Shown here in pieces: positions 44,601 to 53,836 of a stretch of DNA of 64,000 bases. Below the pieces are notes generated by a model. It searched no databases. It saw only the letters and a list, made by a program, of their open reading frames with translations, and was not told the origin of the DNA. This DNA is from Pohlia nutans (Eukaryota; Streptophyta; Bryopsida; Bryales; Mniaceae): the NCBI GenBank assembly GCA_022496805.1, contig CM040085.1, forward strand, positions 50,621,811-50,685,810, written 5' to 3'. A program made the position numbers and the translations under genes. How positions within the stretch are numbered: the first letter of the stretch is position 1; each line of letters starts with the position of its first letter.

Positions 44601-45136
44601 TGTGTCTTGGAGGCAAAGACATTGTGTTGAGCGGCTATTGTGACGCGGACTACGCGGGAGACACGAGCGATCGAAGATCGACAACGGGCTACATGTTCAA
44701 GGTCGGATCGGGAGCGGTGTCGTGGAATAGCAAGCGGCAACAAACCACGGCGACATCAACGGTGGAGGCCGAGTACATGGCTACGAGCCATGCCACGAAG
44801 GAGGCCATTTGGTTGAGGCAACTAATGGTGGATGTGGGTTGCACACAAGGTGAGGCTACAACGATTATGTGTGACAACCAAGGGTGCATTTCACTTGCAA
44901 AGAACCCTACACATCATTCACGCACGAAGCACATTGATGTGCAATACCACTTCATTCGGGAGAAGTTGGAATTGGGAGTTATACATTTGGAGTATTGCCC
45001 AACGGAGCACATGGTGGCGGATGTGCTCACAAAGGGTCTTTGTAGAGACCGACACCAACGATTAGTAATAGCATTTGGACTTAGAGGCTTTGGCTCTACG
45101 CAAAGTGGGAGTATTGAGGTAATTGATGCAACGTAG
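41609..45136 (+). CDS. Copia pol polyprotein
   Basis: 1175 codons without a stop, same frame as gag. No proper start: the first usable codon is a GTG, so expression would need readthrough of the TGA at 41588-41590. In order: zinc knuckle CFYCGKKGHIAKFC (about 20-33); an imperfect triplicate of SMSDGIEGDA (about 65-90); protease WIVDSGATSHMSP; integrase HHCC zinc region (LWHRRLGHLN, CEGCIEGKQ), then D in VHSDVCGP, D in RSDNGGEY, and E in QQNGVAERANR; an acidic linker; RT KWVFRTKRDVSG, KARLVAKGFAQ, catalytic IIYVDDLIILA; RNase H YCDADYAGDTSDRRSTTGY and TVEAEYMA. All catalytic residues are present. The last codons overlap the 3' LTR. Confidence 0.96.
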   Translation: MAKQFKNGGGGSSSDKVCFYCGKKGHIAKFCFKRKRDEKGESANNTKTRDDDEYAFTARYEASMSDGIEGDASMSDGIEGDASMSDWIEVGDEYANMASNISCNGSTSDWIVDSGATSHMSPHKTCFHSYALINPRRVILGDDTVLEAVGKGQIVVDTEVRGRVKTITIQDVLHVPKLTANLLSVRQLVAKHLRVEFSDKGCYVLSPSRDEVAIIEEHEGLYHIKFSKVHSKESAALAHSNLKDDKLALWHRRLGHLNIKSVKTLRGMVSGMDLHQLKVDASTFTCEGCIEGKQQRLPFAGEGATRATKVLEIVHSDVCGPMKTTSMGGCKYFVTFIDDFSKKIWLYPIKAKSECFEKFKEFKTLVENQSELKIKVFRSDNGGEYMSKKFDELLKNEGIARQTSAPYTPQQNGVAERANRTIVEMARSMLHAQNLKLDLWAEAVVNAVYTRNRCPTSAVEGMTPEQAWSGRQPCVAHMRIFGCIAYAKVPDERRTKLEAKALKCVFLGYCEGTKAYRLMSVDTRKIIRSRDVTFCEESTMEALLEVGPSGSSGDVLVDTPSKSPSVVDVGDDDGDDEAGDTEVVEAPSSSKAKNGAKGTQEEQVSSSERRYPERSRKPPGEWWKNHIFPQVEDEHANVALSDGPLTIREAMQGEDAVKWERAMQEEYDSLIANGTWQLTPIPKDRNPIGCKWVFRTKRDVSGIVVRHKARLVAKGFAQVHGVDFHETFAPVAKFTTIRCILAIGAALDLEMHQMDVKTAFLNGDLEEDIYMVQPEGFVQQGNEHLVCKLQKSLYGLKQSPRAWYQKIDTFLLAHGFTRSIADHSLYFMQEGQHVVIVIIYVDDLIILASLMSLMNALKGMLEREYEMSDLGELHFCLGVEFVRDRATRTITMSQGKYVMDVLKRFGMEDCKPVATPLDANSKLVKLSEEEYAMEAKSMAEVPYKQAVGSLMYAMIATRPDLAYPISVVSQHMARPGSMHWMTVKRIMRYLRGTSDVKLCLGGKDIVLSGYCDADYAGDTSDRRSTTGYMFKVGSGAVSWNSKRQQTTATSTVEAEYMATSHATKEAIWLRQLMVDVGCTQGEATTIMCDNQGCISLAKNPTHHSRTKHIDVQYHFIREKLELGVIHLEYCPTEHMVADVLTKGLCRDRHQRLVIAFGLRGFGSTQSGSIEVIDAT
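45100..45111 (+). other. Copia polypurine tract
   Basis: GCAAAGTGGGAG directly before the 3' LTR. Primer for plus-strand synthesis by position and composition. Confidence 0.7.
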
Positions 45137-45369
45137 TATTGCTAGAAGCCAAAGACGTACGGGTGCTAAATAATGGTGTGTGGGAGGAGGGGTTAGGCAT
45201 GGGCTGATCTCTAGAGTGTCCTTGTGATGAGTTATCCCATATGGTTTGTCCATGGTGACCTCCTAGTGTACACTACTTAAGGTGGAAGGCCTTTGAGTAA
45301 AGATTATCTCTTTCTACGCATTCCTTGTGTTTGTGTGTGTGCCTTGTGCAATCTTCTCTATCTTCAATA
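45112..45369 (+). repeat. Copia 3' LTR
   Basis: 258 bp. Differs from the 5' LTR at two sites seen by eye (AAGATTATC for AAGATCATC and CTATCTTCA for CTACCTTCA). Confidence 0.95.
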
Positions 45370-45620
45370 CCACCACCGTAGGTGCCGACAAATTCGAAGC
45401 CCTCGTGGTTAGTAGTTCCTTGAACATGGCCTCCAACCGTGTGTTGGCACCATCAATCTTGGCCTCCCGCCGCTCATGGGATGCATCCTTCTTTGTCTCC
45501 ATAGCATCCATCCTCATGCTCATATCTGCAATGTCTTTGGGGATATCTGGCTCTGCGCTATCTCTGTCTTCCTGCAGCCGTTGGAATTTCTTCTCCACCT
45601 CTTCATTGATCTTTGTCTAG
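45370..45620 (-). pseudogene. CACTA-borne coding remnant, upstream part
   Basis: Minus-strand exon-like frame after a CACTAG acceptor-like site: EKKFQRLQEDRDSAEPDIP, ADMSMRMDAMETKKDASHER, DGANTRLEAMFKELLTTR. A charged coiled coil, as in the C-terminal parts of plant transposon-encoded Myb/SANT or NAM-associated proteins. The copia insertion cuts it at GGTGG; it continues at 39906. Either a TNPA-like element gene or captured host exon. Confidence 0.5.
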
Positions 45621-45949
45621 TACGGTTGTCGTTGAAGTCGTATACTCTGCCACAATGACGTGCATACAAATTACATCCACACGCTATTCATCAAACATAA
45701 AGGCGATGAGACAAAATGTCAGAAGCAGCATCGCCCTTGCTGTTGCTGTAGGTGCTCTCACTGTCAACGTCAACATCAGTGGAGACGTCCAGCATGTTGG
45801 CTGAGACATCTTCACGTTCTTTTTGACGTCCACTGAAACATGTGAGACACTGCTACAACATGCGTCAACACTAGAACAACATGCACAAACATTGCAAGGG
45901 AAAGTCCAACATTGGCATCAACAGTGCAACAACATGCATGAGGAATGGC

Positions 45950-46190
45950 TAACCAGCATCACGAGCGCTGCCTCACGGAGACTATGCATTTGGAAACCTT
46001 CGATGCCTTGCGCTTTGAGATTGAGCGCATGTGCGCCAACTTCTTCTTTGCCAACTCAGTCTCCCACATGGCAATGAGGTCGTTCCATTGCTCAGACGTC
46101 AGTTCGGGGGGTTTAGGTGTGTTCCTGTCGATCAACCGTCCCAGTCAAAAACGAACATTGATTAGGGTGTTTGTGACGATTTTTTGAAAC
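45950..46190 (-). pseudogene. CACTA-borne coding remnant, possible Transposase_24-like piece
   Basis: The minus strand reads PELTSEQWNDLIAMWETELA then KKKLAHMRSIS. W-x2-L-x3-W followed by basic residues recalls the plant En/Spm Transposase_24 domain. After a frame change it reads GFQMHSLREAALVMLVSHS. A second copy of this last part (QMHKLREAALVKLLSN) lies at 47000-47050. Pattern recognition only. Confidence 0.35.
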
Positions 46191-46672
46191 CACATTTTGT
46201 CTATAAGCCTCCCAGCGCCCTTCTCCTTCATCTCCAAATCTGCGAGCACAACGTAGCCCATTCAATCAGTATTGCCAAAGTCATATATACATACTAGGAC
46301 ATTACAGTAGCAGGGCATACAAAAGAAGCTATCAAGTGACATGATTTCCAATTCCAAAATATAATAAATCCTTGTCAGTTCAAAACATTGTGTTGTATTT
46401 AAATCTGCCACATGTCATAACAAATGCCCAAGTGGACGTCTCTGGTGTTCGTCGACGCTGTGTGGCACGTCACGCAAAACACGTCAGTGTTGCTAATGTC
46501 TGCATAACAGTAATTGGCGCAGTATGTAAAGGTGCGAGAAGGCACATAGCAGCAAGCCTCACAACATCCACAAATGCTTGCAATGGCTCACGGTCTCGAC
46601 CACATTCTTCATCACCATTGCACATGGAACACAGGGCTGTATAATTAGGAATTCAGGCGCAGACATCCAGCC

Positions 46673-46820
46673 CAAACATCTTTGGTGACATCTCTGGTAA
46701 CATCTATGTTGACATCTGTAGTGACATCTGTGGTGACATCTCTGATGACATCTTTGGTGCCATGTCCGATGACATCTCTGGTGACATTGCTAATGACATC
46801 TCTGCTGATATCTATGATGT
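46673..46820. repeat. 15-bp tandem array, TGGTGACATCTCTGG-type
   Basis: About ten units, each with ACATC, mostly GACATC. A local expansion of the same hexamer that marks both ends of the CACTA element. Confidence 0.8.
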
Positions 46821-46849
46821 AAATATATTGTGCGTGCCACTAACATGAA

Positions 46850-47060
46850 GGCCATACCTGGTTACACCCGCTTGAAAAATCGCTCATTTGCAAGCCGCAA
46901 TTGCCCTTCCCAGTTGTGTCTGGGATCCAAGTCTTTAGCCAGCAGCTGCACTTCCTTGTGCAATACCTTCTACATCAAGACTATAACAACATGCATCAAG
47001 AATTGCTCAGCAGCTTGACGAGCGCTGCCTCACGGAGTTTGTGCATTTGCGCTGCATATA
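46850..47060 (-). pseudogene. CACTA-borne coding remnant, duplicated exon
   Basis: The minus strand reads QMHKLREAALVKLLSN (47050-47000) and EVQLLAKDLDPRHNWEGQL then LANERFFKRV (46960-46860). The first part duplicates the sequence near 45960-46000. No longer open as a whole. Confidence 0.35.
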
Positions 47061-47088
47061 ATAGGATACCTAAGTCATTAGGATACTA

Positions 47089-47610
47089 CAAGTTTTAGGG
47101 TTTCATCCACAACAAATCATATATTGCAGGTTTTAGGGTTTCTTCCACAACAAATCAAATTATACAAGTTTTAGGGTTTCTTCCACAACAAATCAAATAC
47201 TACAAGTTTTAGGGTTTCATCCACAACAAATCAAATACTGTAGGTTTTAGGGTTTCTTCCACAACAAATTAAATACTGCAAGTTTTAGGGTTTCATCCAA
47301 AACAAATCAAATACTGCAGGTTTTAGGGTTTCTTCCACAACAAATCAAATACTGCAAGTTTTAGGGTTTCATCCAAAACAAATCATATATTGCAGGTTTT
47401 AGGGTTTCTTCCAGAACAAATCAAATTATACAAGGTTTAGAGTTTCTTCCACAACAAATCAAATACTACAAGTCTTAAGGTTCATCCACAACAAATCAAA
47501 TACTGCAAATTTTAGGGTTTCTTCCACAACAAATCAAATACTACAAGTTTTAGGGTTTCATCCACAACAAATGAAATACTACAAGTTTTAGGGTTTCTTC
47601 CACAACAACA
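47089..47610. repeat. Minisatellite, about 38-40 bp unit with TTTTAGGGTTTC
   Basis: About 14 units of CAAGTTTTAGGGTTTC(A/T)TCC + ACAACAAATCAAATACTG. It contains the plant telomere word TTTAGGG once per unit but is not a telomeric array. Confidence 0.85.
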
Positions 47611-49589
47611 CCTTCTTCATAGTCTCATACAGGATGCCTTCGAAATCCACTAACACCGATTTCTTCATCAAGTTGCCCCCCCCCCGACCTTGACCTTGCC
47701 GCCACGCTTCCAAGGCGGCGTAGCATCCTCACTTGTGTCCGCTCAGAGAGAAAACAAAAAACCTTTTAGTATTGCACACCCATCTCTCAAGCAGTGCATG
47801 TTCCATGGCTGTCTCTACAACTACTATTCTCTTAATATAGTGTACAATCATTCTAAAAATAGATGGCAACACTTTTGAGAACCTCTACACTCTAAACTCT
47901 AACTTCTTGGAAAAATGAAGGCAAAAATGAGCTTTGTGCAGCCTCTAATCCCATTTAAAGGTCTCATGACCTAACTATGGCTGCGGCAGCTAACCCTAGC
48001 CACCTCTGTTCATCCAGTGAACTCGATGAAAGTCATTCCAGTAGATGTTCGCAAGAACGTCATGGACGTCACGGACGTGTCTTAGACATCTTCATGGACA
48101 GCTGGATGTTATGATTGATGTCCTTCCAAACGTTCCAATGTTGGCTATTGACTGTCATTTTTGAATTCATCTTGCAGTCACATAAACTTAAAGACTTCAT
48201 ATTATTGAGACGTCTTGCTTTTTTAAAAACGTTTTACTTATCTAAAAATGTGTTAAAAGAAATTTTTACAAGTTTCTAATCAAATAAAATCTAATACAAG
48301 CACAATTTTATTTTTAGAGAAATAAAACATCTTACACTTGCGTCTAAATGCTCTTAAGTATATTTAAAAATATGAAGTTTTTGAAGGTACCTAAGTTTAA
48401 AAAAAAAAAACATTGTAATGAACATGATGAAAGTTCAATGATGAGTATGGGTGTTTGCATGGTATGGTTCATCAACTTGTTTGTCAGAATGCACAACTTT
48501 GCTCTTCTTTTTAATCTTTTAGAACTTCATAAATAGAAATTGGTGGTAGAAGTTTAAAAAAATTTGAACTACTACAACTAAGTGATGTCTTCTACCAATG
48601 CCAAAAAAAGAGGTAAAAAATAACAAACATGCAATCCAAATTAATGTTTATGTAAAATATTAGTGCCTCGGTGTAGTGCAAAAGTGCACACAGAAATTAT
48701 GAAAGAGAAAAGAAGGTTGTCGATGGAATTTTCAGTTATAAATTATTCCAATTTAGAAATATGTGAAGAGAAATATGTTCCACATTTTTCCAAGTTTTTC
48801 CAAATTATTGAATTTTTAATTTTAAAATATATGTTACCAAAAATTGTTCTCTATTTCTAAAATACTTTTTTGATGGATTTTTTTTTGAATTTCCTTCATA
48901 ACAAAAAACTTCACGTGGGAGTATTTTCAAATTTTCAAATATAGAACCAAACATGAACTATATTTGCATTCAAAGTTTAACTATATTGTTCAAAGTGGTA
49001 TTAGAGTGGGAGTTTTTATACTCAAAAATCTTCAAGATTAAATCATTTAGACAAACTAAGATTTAATTTTATCATTAATAAATACATAAATTTAAAAGTT
49101 AGTTCGCTTCATTTTTCATTGAAATATTTCTAAATATTATGTAAAGGGGATTAAAAGTTATCTTTTTCAATGAAATGCACAATGTGCGCAAGTATGCACC
49201 AAAAGGCATGATAATTCACAACTCTGAATTCCCTCAATATGGTGAACCATACCATGCAAATCTCCATATTGTGCTTGATATCTAATATTTTACAATTTCA
49301 ACTCAATTCCTATGTATAAAATCTTATATAAATTACTATAATGATTTCATATTTATTCAAATATTCTTTGATATGTTTAAAATGCCTCCATGCCAAATGA
49401 TGTCAATATTAAGTAAAACATAGTATAGTTATAAAATATTTCTAATTAATCCAAAAATTGCGGAAAATATAATAATTAAAATTCTATATCCACAAGAAGT
49501 TTGAAGTTTAAATTCTAAAAATAGCATTACAAACAAAGTACATTTGTTAGAAAACAATGACTGCATCAAAAATATTATAGACGTTGCTT
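47611..49589. other. AT-rich CACTA interior, no gene seen
   Basis: 47690-47990 has short reading frames without protein character. 48150-49560 is strongly AT-rich and non-coding, with no repeat structure that I can define. Confidence 0.45.
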
Positions 49590-51540
49590 ACGTTTGGACA
49601 TTAGTGACATTCACGTGGACATCCAAATAGACATTTACGGAGACATCACTTCGGATGTTAAAGGGGACATTCGCGTTGATCATGCGAGACATCTTCGCCC
49701 ACAAGATGACACCATTCTCGTTCACCAAGATGTGGGCAAAACAAAATCTGCTCGCTCAGGCATCATCTTCCATATAGGCCCCGGTGTTGCACTTGGGATC
49801 ATCGTGCAGCATTGACAAAAACGTGTGGCCGTTATTTGGGACGTCGCAAGAAACTGCCCAGAGTATCACCAAAATGTTTGTTTGTTGTCGCGTACACATT
49901 GCGTACATTTGGTACAATGTCATTGGGGACGTCAGAGACAACATTCCCATTGTAGACGCGGATGTTGTGGTAGATGTTAGCGTGGACATCAGTGACAATC
50001 ACGTGGACATCCGAACAGACATTTGCGGAGACATCAGTTTGGACGTCAAAGTGGACGTCAAGGTGGACGTCCACGGCAACATCTACAATGTCATTGGGGA
50101 CGTCAGAGACAACGTTCCCGTTGTACGAGCGGATGTTGTAGTAGATGTTAGCGTGGACATCAGTGGCGTTCACGTGGACATCCAAACCGACATTTGCCGA
50201 CACATCAGTTTGGATGTCAAGGTGGACATCGAGGACAACATCTACAATGTCAGTGGGGACGTCAGAGACAACGTTCCCGTTGTACGCGTGGATGTTCTGC
50301 TACATGTTAGCGTGGACATCACTGGCATTCACGTGAACATCCGAACAGACATTTGCGGAGACATTAGTTTGGATGTCAAGGTGGACGTCCAGGGCAACAT
50401 CTACAATGTCATTGGGGATGTCAGAGACAACGTTCCCGTTGTACGCGCGGATGTTCGGGTAGATGTTAGCGTGGACATCCGAGCAGACATTTGCGGAGAC
50501 ATCATCCTGGATGTCACGGTGGACGTCATAGAGAACGTTCCCGCTGTCGGCGCGGATGTTTTGGTAGATGTCAGCTTGGACATCAGTGGCATTCACGTGG
50601 ACATCCGAGCAGACATTTGCGGAGACATCATCCTGAATGTCACGGTGGACGTCATTGAGAACGTTTCCGTTGTCGGCGCGGATGTTCTGGTAGATGTCAG
50701 CTTGGACATCAAAGGCATTCACGTGGACATCCGAGCAGACATGTGCGGAGACATCACTATGGATGTCTATGTGGACGTCATAGAGAACATTCCCACTGTC
50801 GGCGCGGATATTCTGGTAGATGTCAGCTTGCACATCAGTGGCATTCACGTGGACATCCGAGCAAACATTTGCGGAGACATCATCCTGGATGTCACGGTGG
50901 ACGTCATTGAGAACGTTCCCGTTGTCGGCGCGGATGTTCTGGTAGATGTCAGCTTGGACATCAAAGGCATTCACGTGGACATCCGAGCAGACATGTGCGG
51001 AGACATCACTATGGATGTCTATGTGGACGTCATAGAGAACATTCCCACTGTCGGCGCGGATATTCTGGTAGATGTCAGCTTGCACATCAGTGGCATTCAC
51101 GTGGACATCCGAGCAAACATTTGCGGAGACATCATCCTGGATGTCACGGTGGACGTCATTGAGAACGTTCCCATTGTCGACGCGGATGTTCCGGTAGATG
51201 TCAGCTTGGACATCAGTGGCATTCACGTGGACATCCGAGCAGACATTTGAGGAGACATCACTATGGATGTCTATGTGGACGTCGAGGGTAACATCTACAA
51301 AGTCATTGGGCACGTCAGAGACAACGTTCCGGTTGTCGACGTGGATGTTCTGGTAGATGTCATTGTTGACATCAGTGGCATTCACATGGACATCTGAGCA
51401 GACATTTGCGGAGATGTCCTCTTGGATGTCACGGTGGACTTCAAGGGCTACATATACAATGTCTTTGGGGACGTTAGTTGGAACGTCAGTTGGAACGTTT
51501 GGATGTCAGAGACGTTGTGCAGACATCCTCTCAGTGGTCA
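49590..51540. repeat. CACTA right subterminal array, GACATC/GATGTC words, 126-bp unit
   Basis: Dense GACATC, GATGTC and GACGTC words about every 9-20 bp. In the last part GGCATTCACGTG recurs at 50588, 50714, 50840, 50966, 51092 and 51218, exactly 126 bp apart. As 126 is a multiple of three, the array stays open on both strands (488 codons plus, 361 codons minus), giving DVSLDISGIHVDIRADI-like repeats. That openness follows from the period, so I do not call a gene. Confidence 0.85.
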
Positions 51541-52100
51541 TCTATGCTGATGTGGAATTTCTCATGTTACGTGGATGGTGCGTCCTAAATTATAAAATTT
51601 ATACTATATCCACGTATTTGTGGTTCCAAGAAATTCTGAAAACTATCCTACATTTTGAATCTTAAGTTTTGAGTACATTTCAAATATAATATTGTAATAT
51701 TATAATAATATTAATATTAAAATATTAAAATATTCCAAAATAATAAATTTTTATTAAAAAAATTAAAATATTGATTATTATAGTATTAAAATATTAAAAT
51801 AATCTGAAATATATATAATTTATTATTAAAATATTAAAATACTACAATGTATACAATTTCATAAAATATCGGCGAATGGAAATATTTCAGATATCAAAAG
51901 TAATAATCTTTCTAATATTATTACAGTATTCTAATATATACAAAATGGAAGTATTATGTCAAGAATAAAATGATTATAAAATAGGTTGGAGTGTTTTTTC
52001 TTTTGCACTTGTATGCCCTGTCCTTTTTGCTGATTTTTTTACTACCGGGCTGCAATTTACCTAAAATCCCAGTAACTTTCACATAGTTACTCACAGTCAA
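51541..52100. other. Very AT-rich spacer in the CACTA element
   Basis: 51600-51960 is mainly ATATTAAAAT-type sequence. No gene. Confidence 0.55.
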
Positions 52101-52351
52101 ACCAAATTCCCTTGCCGACGTGGCAGTTTGACGTCTCCTGGGATGTCTTGTGTGACATCCCACTCACCGTGTACGACGTCTCAGACATCTCCACGTTAAA
52201 CCGTTGACATCCCCATGTCAAATGGCAGACATCTCCATGATTTTCTCTGATAACGGGGGTGTCTCTCACAAAGTGCAGACATTTTCGGACATCTCTTCGA
52301 CATCAATCGTGACAGGGGGGACATTCCACGGACATCTGCGTGATGTTAGCA
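52101..52351. repeat. CACTA right end, GACATC/GATGTC-rich
   Basis: About fifteen hexamer copies in 250 bp in both orientations, mirroring 37642-37800. Confidence 0.78.
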
Positions 52352-52383
52352 GACATCACCAAAAACGCTGTTTTCTTATAGTG
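52352..52383 (-). repeat. CACTA right terminal inverted repeat
   Basis: Read inwards, CACTATAAGAAAACAGCG then TTTTTGGTGATGTC. TSD ACA follows at 52384. Confidence 0.93.
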
Positions 52384-52386
52384 ACA

Positions 52387-52720
52387 GCAAATCCAGCCAA
52401 CGGAGATGATTTCATGAAGCAGGTATGTATCCTTCTACATGGCCTCCACGTCTAGCGCGGGTGCATATTGAGTTCGCTGTATTGACGGAAATATATATTT
52501 GGTCCAGATTGATCGCCATTTCAGTGAAGTTTTCCCAACAGAGATGACGATTGAGAAGCTCCAGAAAATCGCGGTTGCCAACTGTGATCCAAAGCACAAG
52601 GAGCACTGGTTACGTTGGTGGAATTCCTTAGAAGATGCTAGACGTTCATATCGTTTTCCCATGAAAAATTTCAATGCTGATCTCGATCCTTGGGTTGTCA
52701 AGGCTCAGTTTTGGGCCGAG
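52387..52720 (+). pseudogene. Copy B exon 5 (right part) and exon 6
   Basis: 52387-52422 reads ANPANGDDFMKQ (copy A DPSNTSSFLEE) and ends at donor CAG/GTATGT. Exon 6, 52508-52720, has PTEMTIEKLQKIAV, HWLRWWNSLEDARRSYRFP and ends at GAG/GTACATTC. Copy A has the same donor but a stop just before it. Confidence 0.78.
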
Positions 52721-52739
52721 GTACATTCTTAACTTCTCC

Positions 52740-53300
52740 ATCTCTAGGCGGTATTCACCTTGGATATTCCACGGATGTATTGATATTGCAAGTTAGGAGC
52801 TTGAAAATTATTTCAGTTCGTGGGACTGCAGTTCGTCCTCGGCCATGAGGATGACATGATGGCTGCACCCAAAGGCTGTCAAGAACCATGGATATTCCAA
52901 GGATGTAATGTTTCAGTACTTCAAGCGTTTTAATATATTTCCTTGTCTTTCCGCTGTTGGTCGTCCTTGGCAACGAGGATGACATGCCGGCTGCATCCAT
53001 GGGCTGTCACGAACCATGGAGTTACCACGGAGGATTTCGTATAATAACTCAGTTGTTTGAATATTTTTGTATTTGGGGGCTGCTCGTCGTCCTCGGCTAC
53101 GAGGACGACTTGCTAGCAGCATCCATGGGCTGTCACAAACCATGGACATTCCATGGATGTGTTACTCTGTCAAGTGAAGTGCTTGAATATGTTCTTGTGT
53201 GTTGGGCTGTTGGTCGTCCTCGACCACGAGGATGACATGGCGGCTGCTTCCTTGGTTTGTCACCATCCTTGGATATTCCACGGATGTGTTGTCATTGCAT
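52740..53300. repeat. GTCCTCG-hairpin minisatellite, block 3 (intron 6 of copy B)
   Basis: Four units with TCGTCCTCGGC...CGAGGATGACATG, GCTGCATCCATGGGCTGTCA and AAACCATGGA...CCACGGA. Same family as blocks 1 and 2. Confidence 0.8.
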
Positions 53301-53373
53301 ATCAACTTCTCCATCTCTAGGCGGTATTGTTCTTATCTTCGCAGCTCTCTAAGTGCGCTTCTTTGTTCTATAG

Positions 53374-53790
53374 CTCGAAGACGCAGTTGTGCGCATGGTT
53401 GACGATATCATCAGAGATGAGAAGGTCACCGTGGACTGGACTGTCCAAAGAATGCGCAAGTCTGGTGATTACGTGGAGAGCTGGAGGATCCGTTTGTGGG
53501 ATAAGGCTTTCACAACCTTCTTTGTGTCTAATGAATCAAAGGCCTTCATAAAAAAAAGTATATTCAAGGAATTCCCTGGAACAGCTCCCGTTGTCAAACG
53601 GGTTGTCTACAGGTGTGTCACACGACCTCCAATGTGTAAACCATATTCACAATCATATTTTCAAATTTAGAATTTATTTCCAAATGTAGAGTTCATTTCT
53701 GATTGTGACGTTTCTATCCAATGTTTTCAATTTCAGATATTTCGTTCGTCATCTTCAGGCAATGAACGCAACTCTGCAGAGTCCCTTCCT
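53374..53790 (+). pseudogene. Copy B exons 7 and 8
   Basis: Exon 7, 53374-53612, after TTCTATAG: LEDAVVRMVDDIIRDEKVTV, WRIRLWDKAFTTFF, VVKRVVYR. Copy A has LTVEARIIFECILQDQKVTI, ISLWDTAFYREF and HRVLYR. Exon 8 from 53737 (YFVRHLQAMNATLQSPF) follows a TTTCAG acceptor; copy A has no intron here. Coding similarity cannot be followed past about 53790. Confidence 0.75.
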
Positions 53791-53836
53791 ATTTACTTCG
53801 ACATTGTGCCCTCCTGGTTTTCACCTTGACGTTCTT

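Larger units (their letters stand above)
39907..45369 (+). mobile_element. Ty1/copia element, 5463 bp, young, inserted in the CACTA element
   Basis: Two 258-bp LTRs (39907-40164 and 45112-45369) with two differences seen (about 0.8%). TSD CCACC at 39902-39906 and 45370-45374. The LTR ends are TATTGA and TCAATA rather than TG and CA. Gag-pol is one frame broken by a single TGA. All copia domains are present in the order gag, zinc knuckle, protease, integrase, RT and RNase H. The youngest datable insertion in the window. Confidence 0.96.
37610..52383. mobile_element. CACTA-type (En/Spm-like) element, 14,774 bp
   Basis: The ends read CACTATAAGAAA inwards, and the inverted match extends 32 bp through GCGTTTTT and GTGATGTC with about four mismatches. 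TSD ACA at 37607-37609 and 52384-52386, 3 bp as expected for CACTA elements. Removing it with one ACA joins codons GCT-ACA-GCA-AAT in frame within exon 5 of the DGNH gene. Both ends are rich in GACATC/GATGTC hexamers, resembling the subterminal repeats to which the TNPA protein binds in known En/Spm. No TNPD-type transposase was found, so it looks non-autonomous. Decayed minus-strand coding pieces remain. Carries a copia element. Confidence 0.93.
31976..53790 (+). pseudogene. DGNH-family gene, copy B, split by a CACTA element
   Basis: Predicted exons: 31976-32425, 33624-33983, 36479-37071, 37164-37359, 37448-37609 joined to 52387-52422, 52508-52720, 53374-53612, and 53737 onward. Every junction has GT-AG ends and keeps the frame. 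Exon 3 holds NEEFERELE, YVWDGNHQVTAW, WHYRVHCILLD and DVNWY-type residues matching copy A. Later exons match copy A with conserved spacing (for example HWLRWWNS against WLERWNQ, VVYRYF against VLYRYF). Lesions: in-frame TAA at 36707-36709 and the 14.8-kb insertion in exon 5. The insertion removed, the frame reads through. Exons 1 and 2 are inferred from phase and splice sites only. The end is lost in a fragment related to element B. Function unknown; likely nuclear, given the basic exon 1. Confidence 0.75.

Noticed and set aside
46673..47610. Possible CRISPR-like array
   Set aside because: Units are contiguous tandem repeats without unique spacers, and the genome is a plant.
47089..47610. Interstitial telomere
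   Set aside because: TTTAGGG occurs once per about 39-bp unit, not in tandem.
49784..51250. 488-codon plus-strand ORF with DVSLDISGIHVDIRADI-like repeats
   Set aside because: It lies wholly in the GACATC array. The 126-bp period is divisible by three, so frames stay open on both strands (also 361 codons on the minus strand). Not evidence of a protein.
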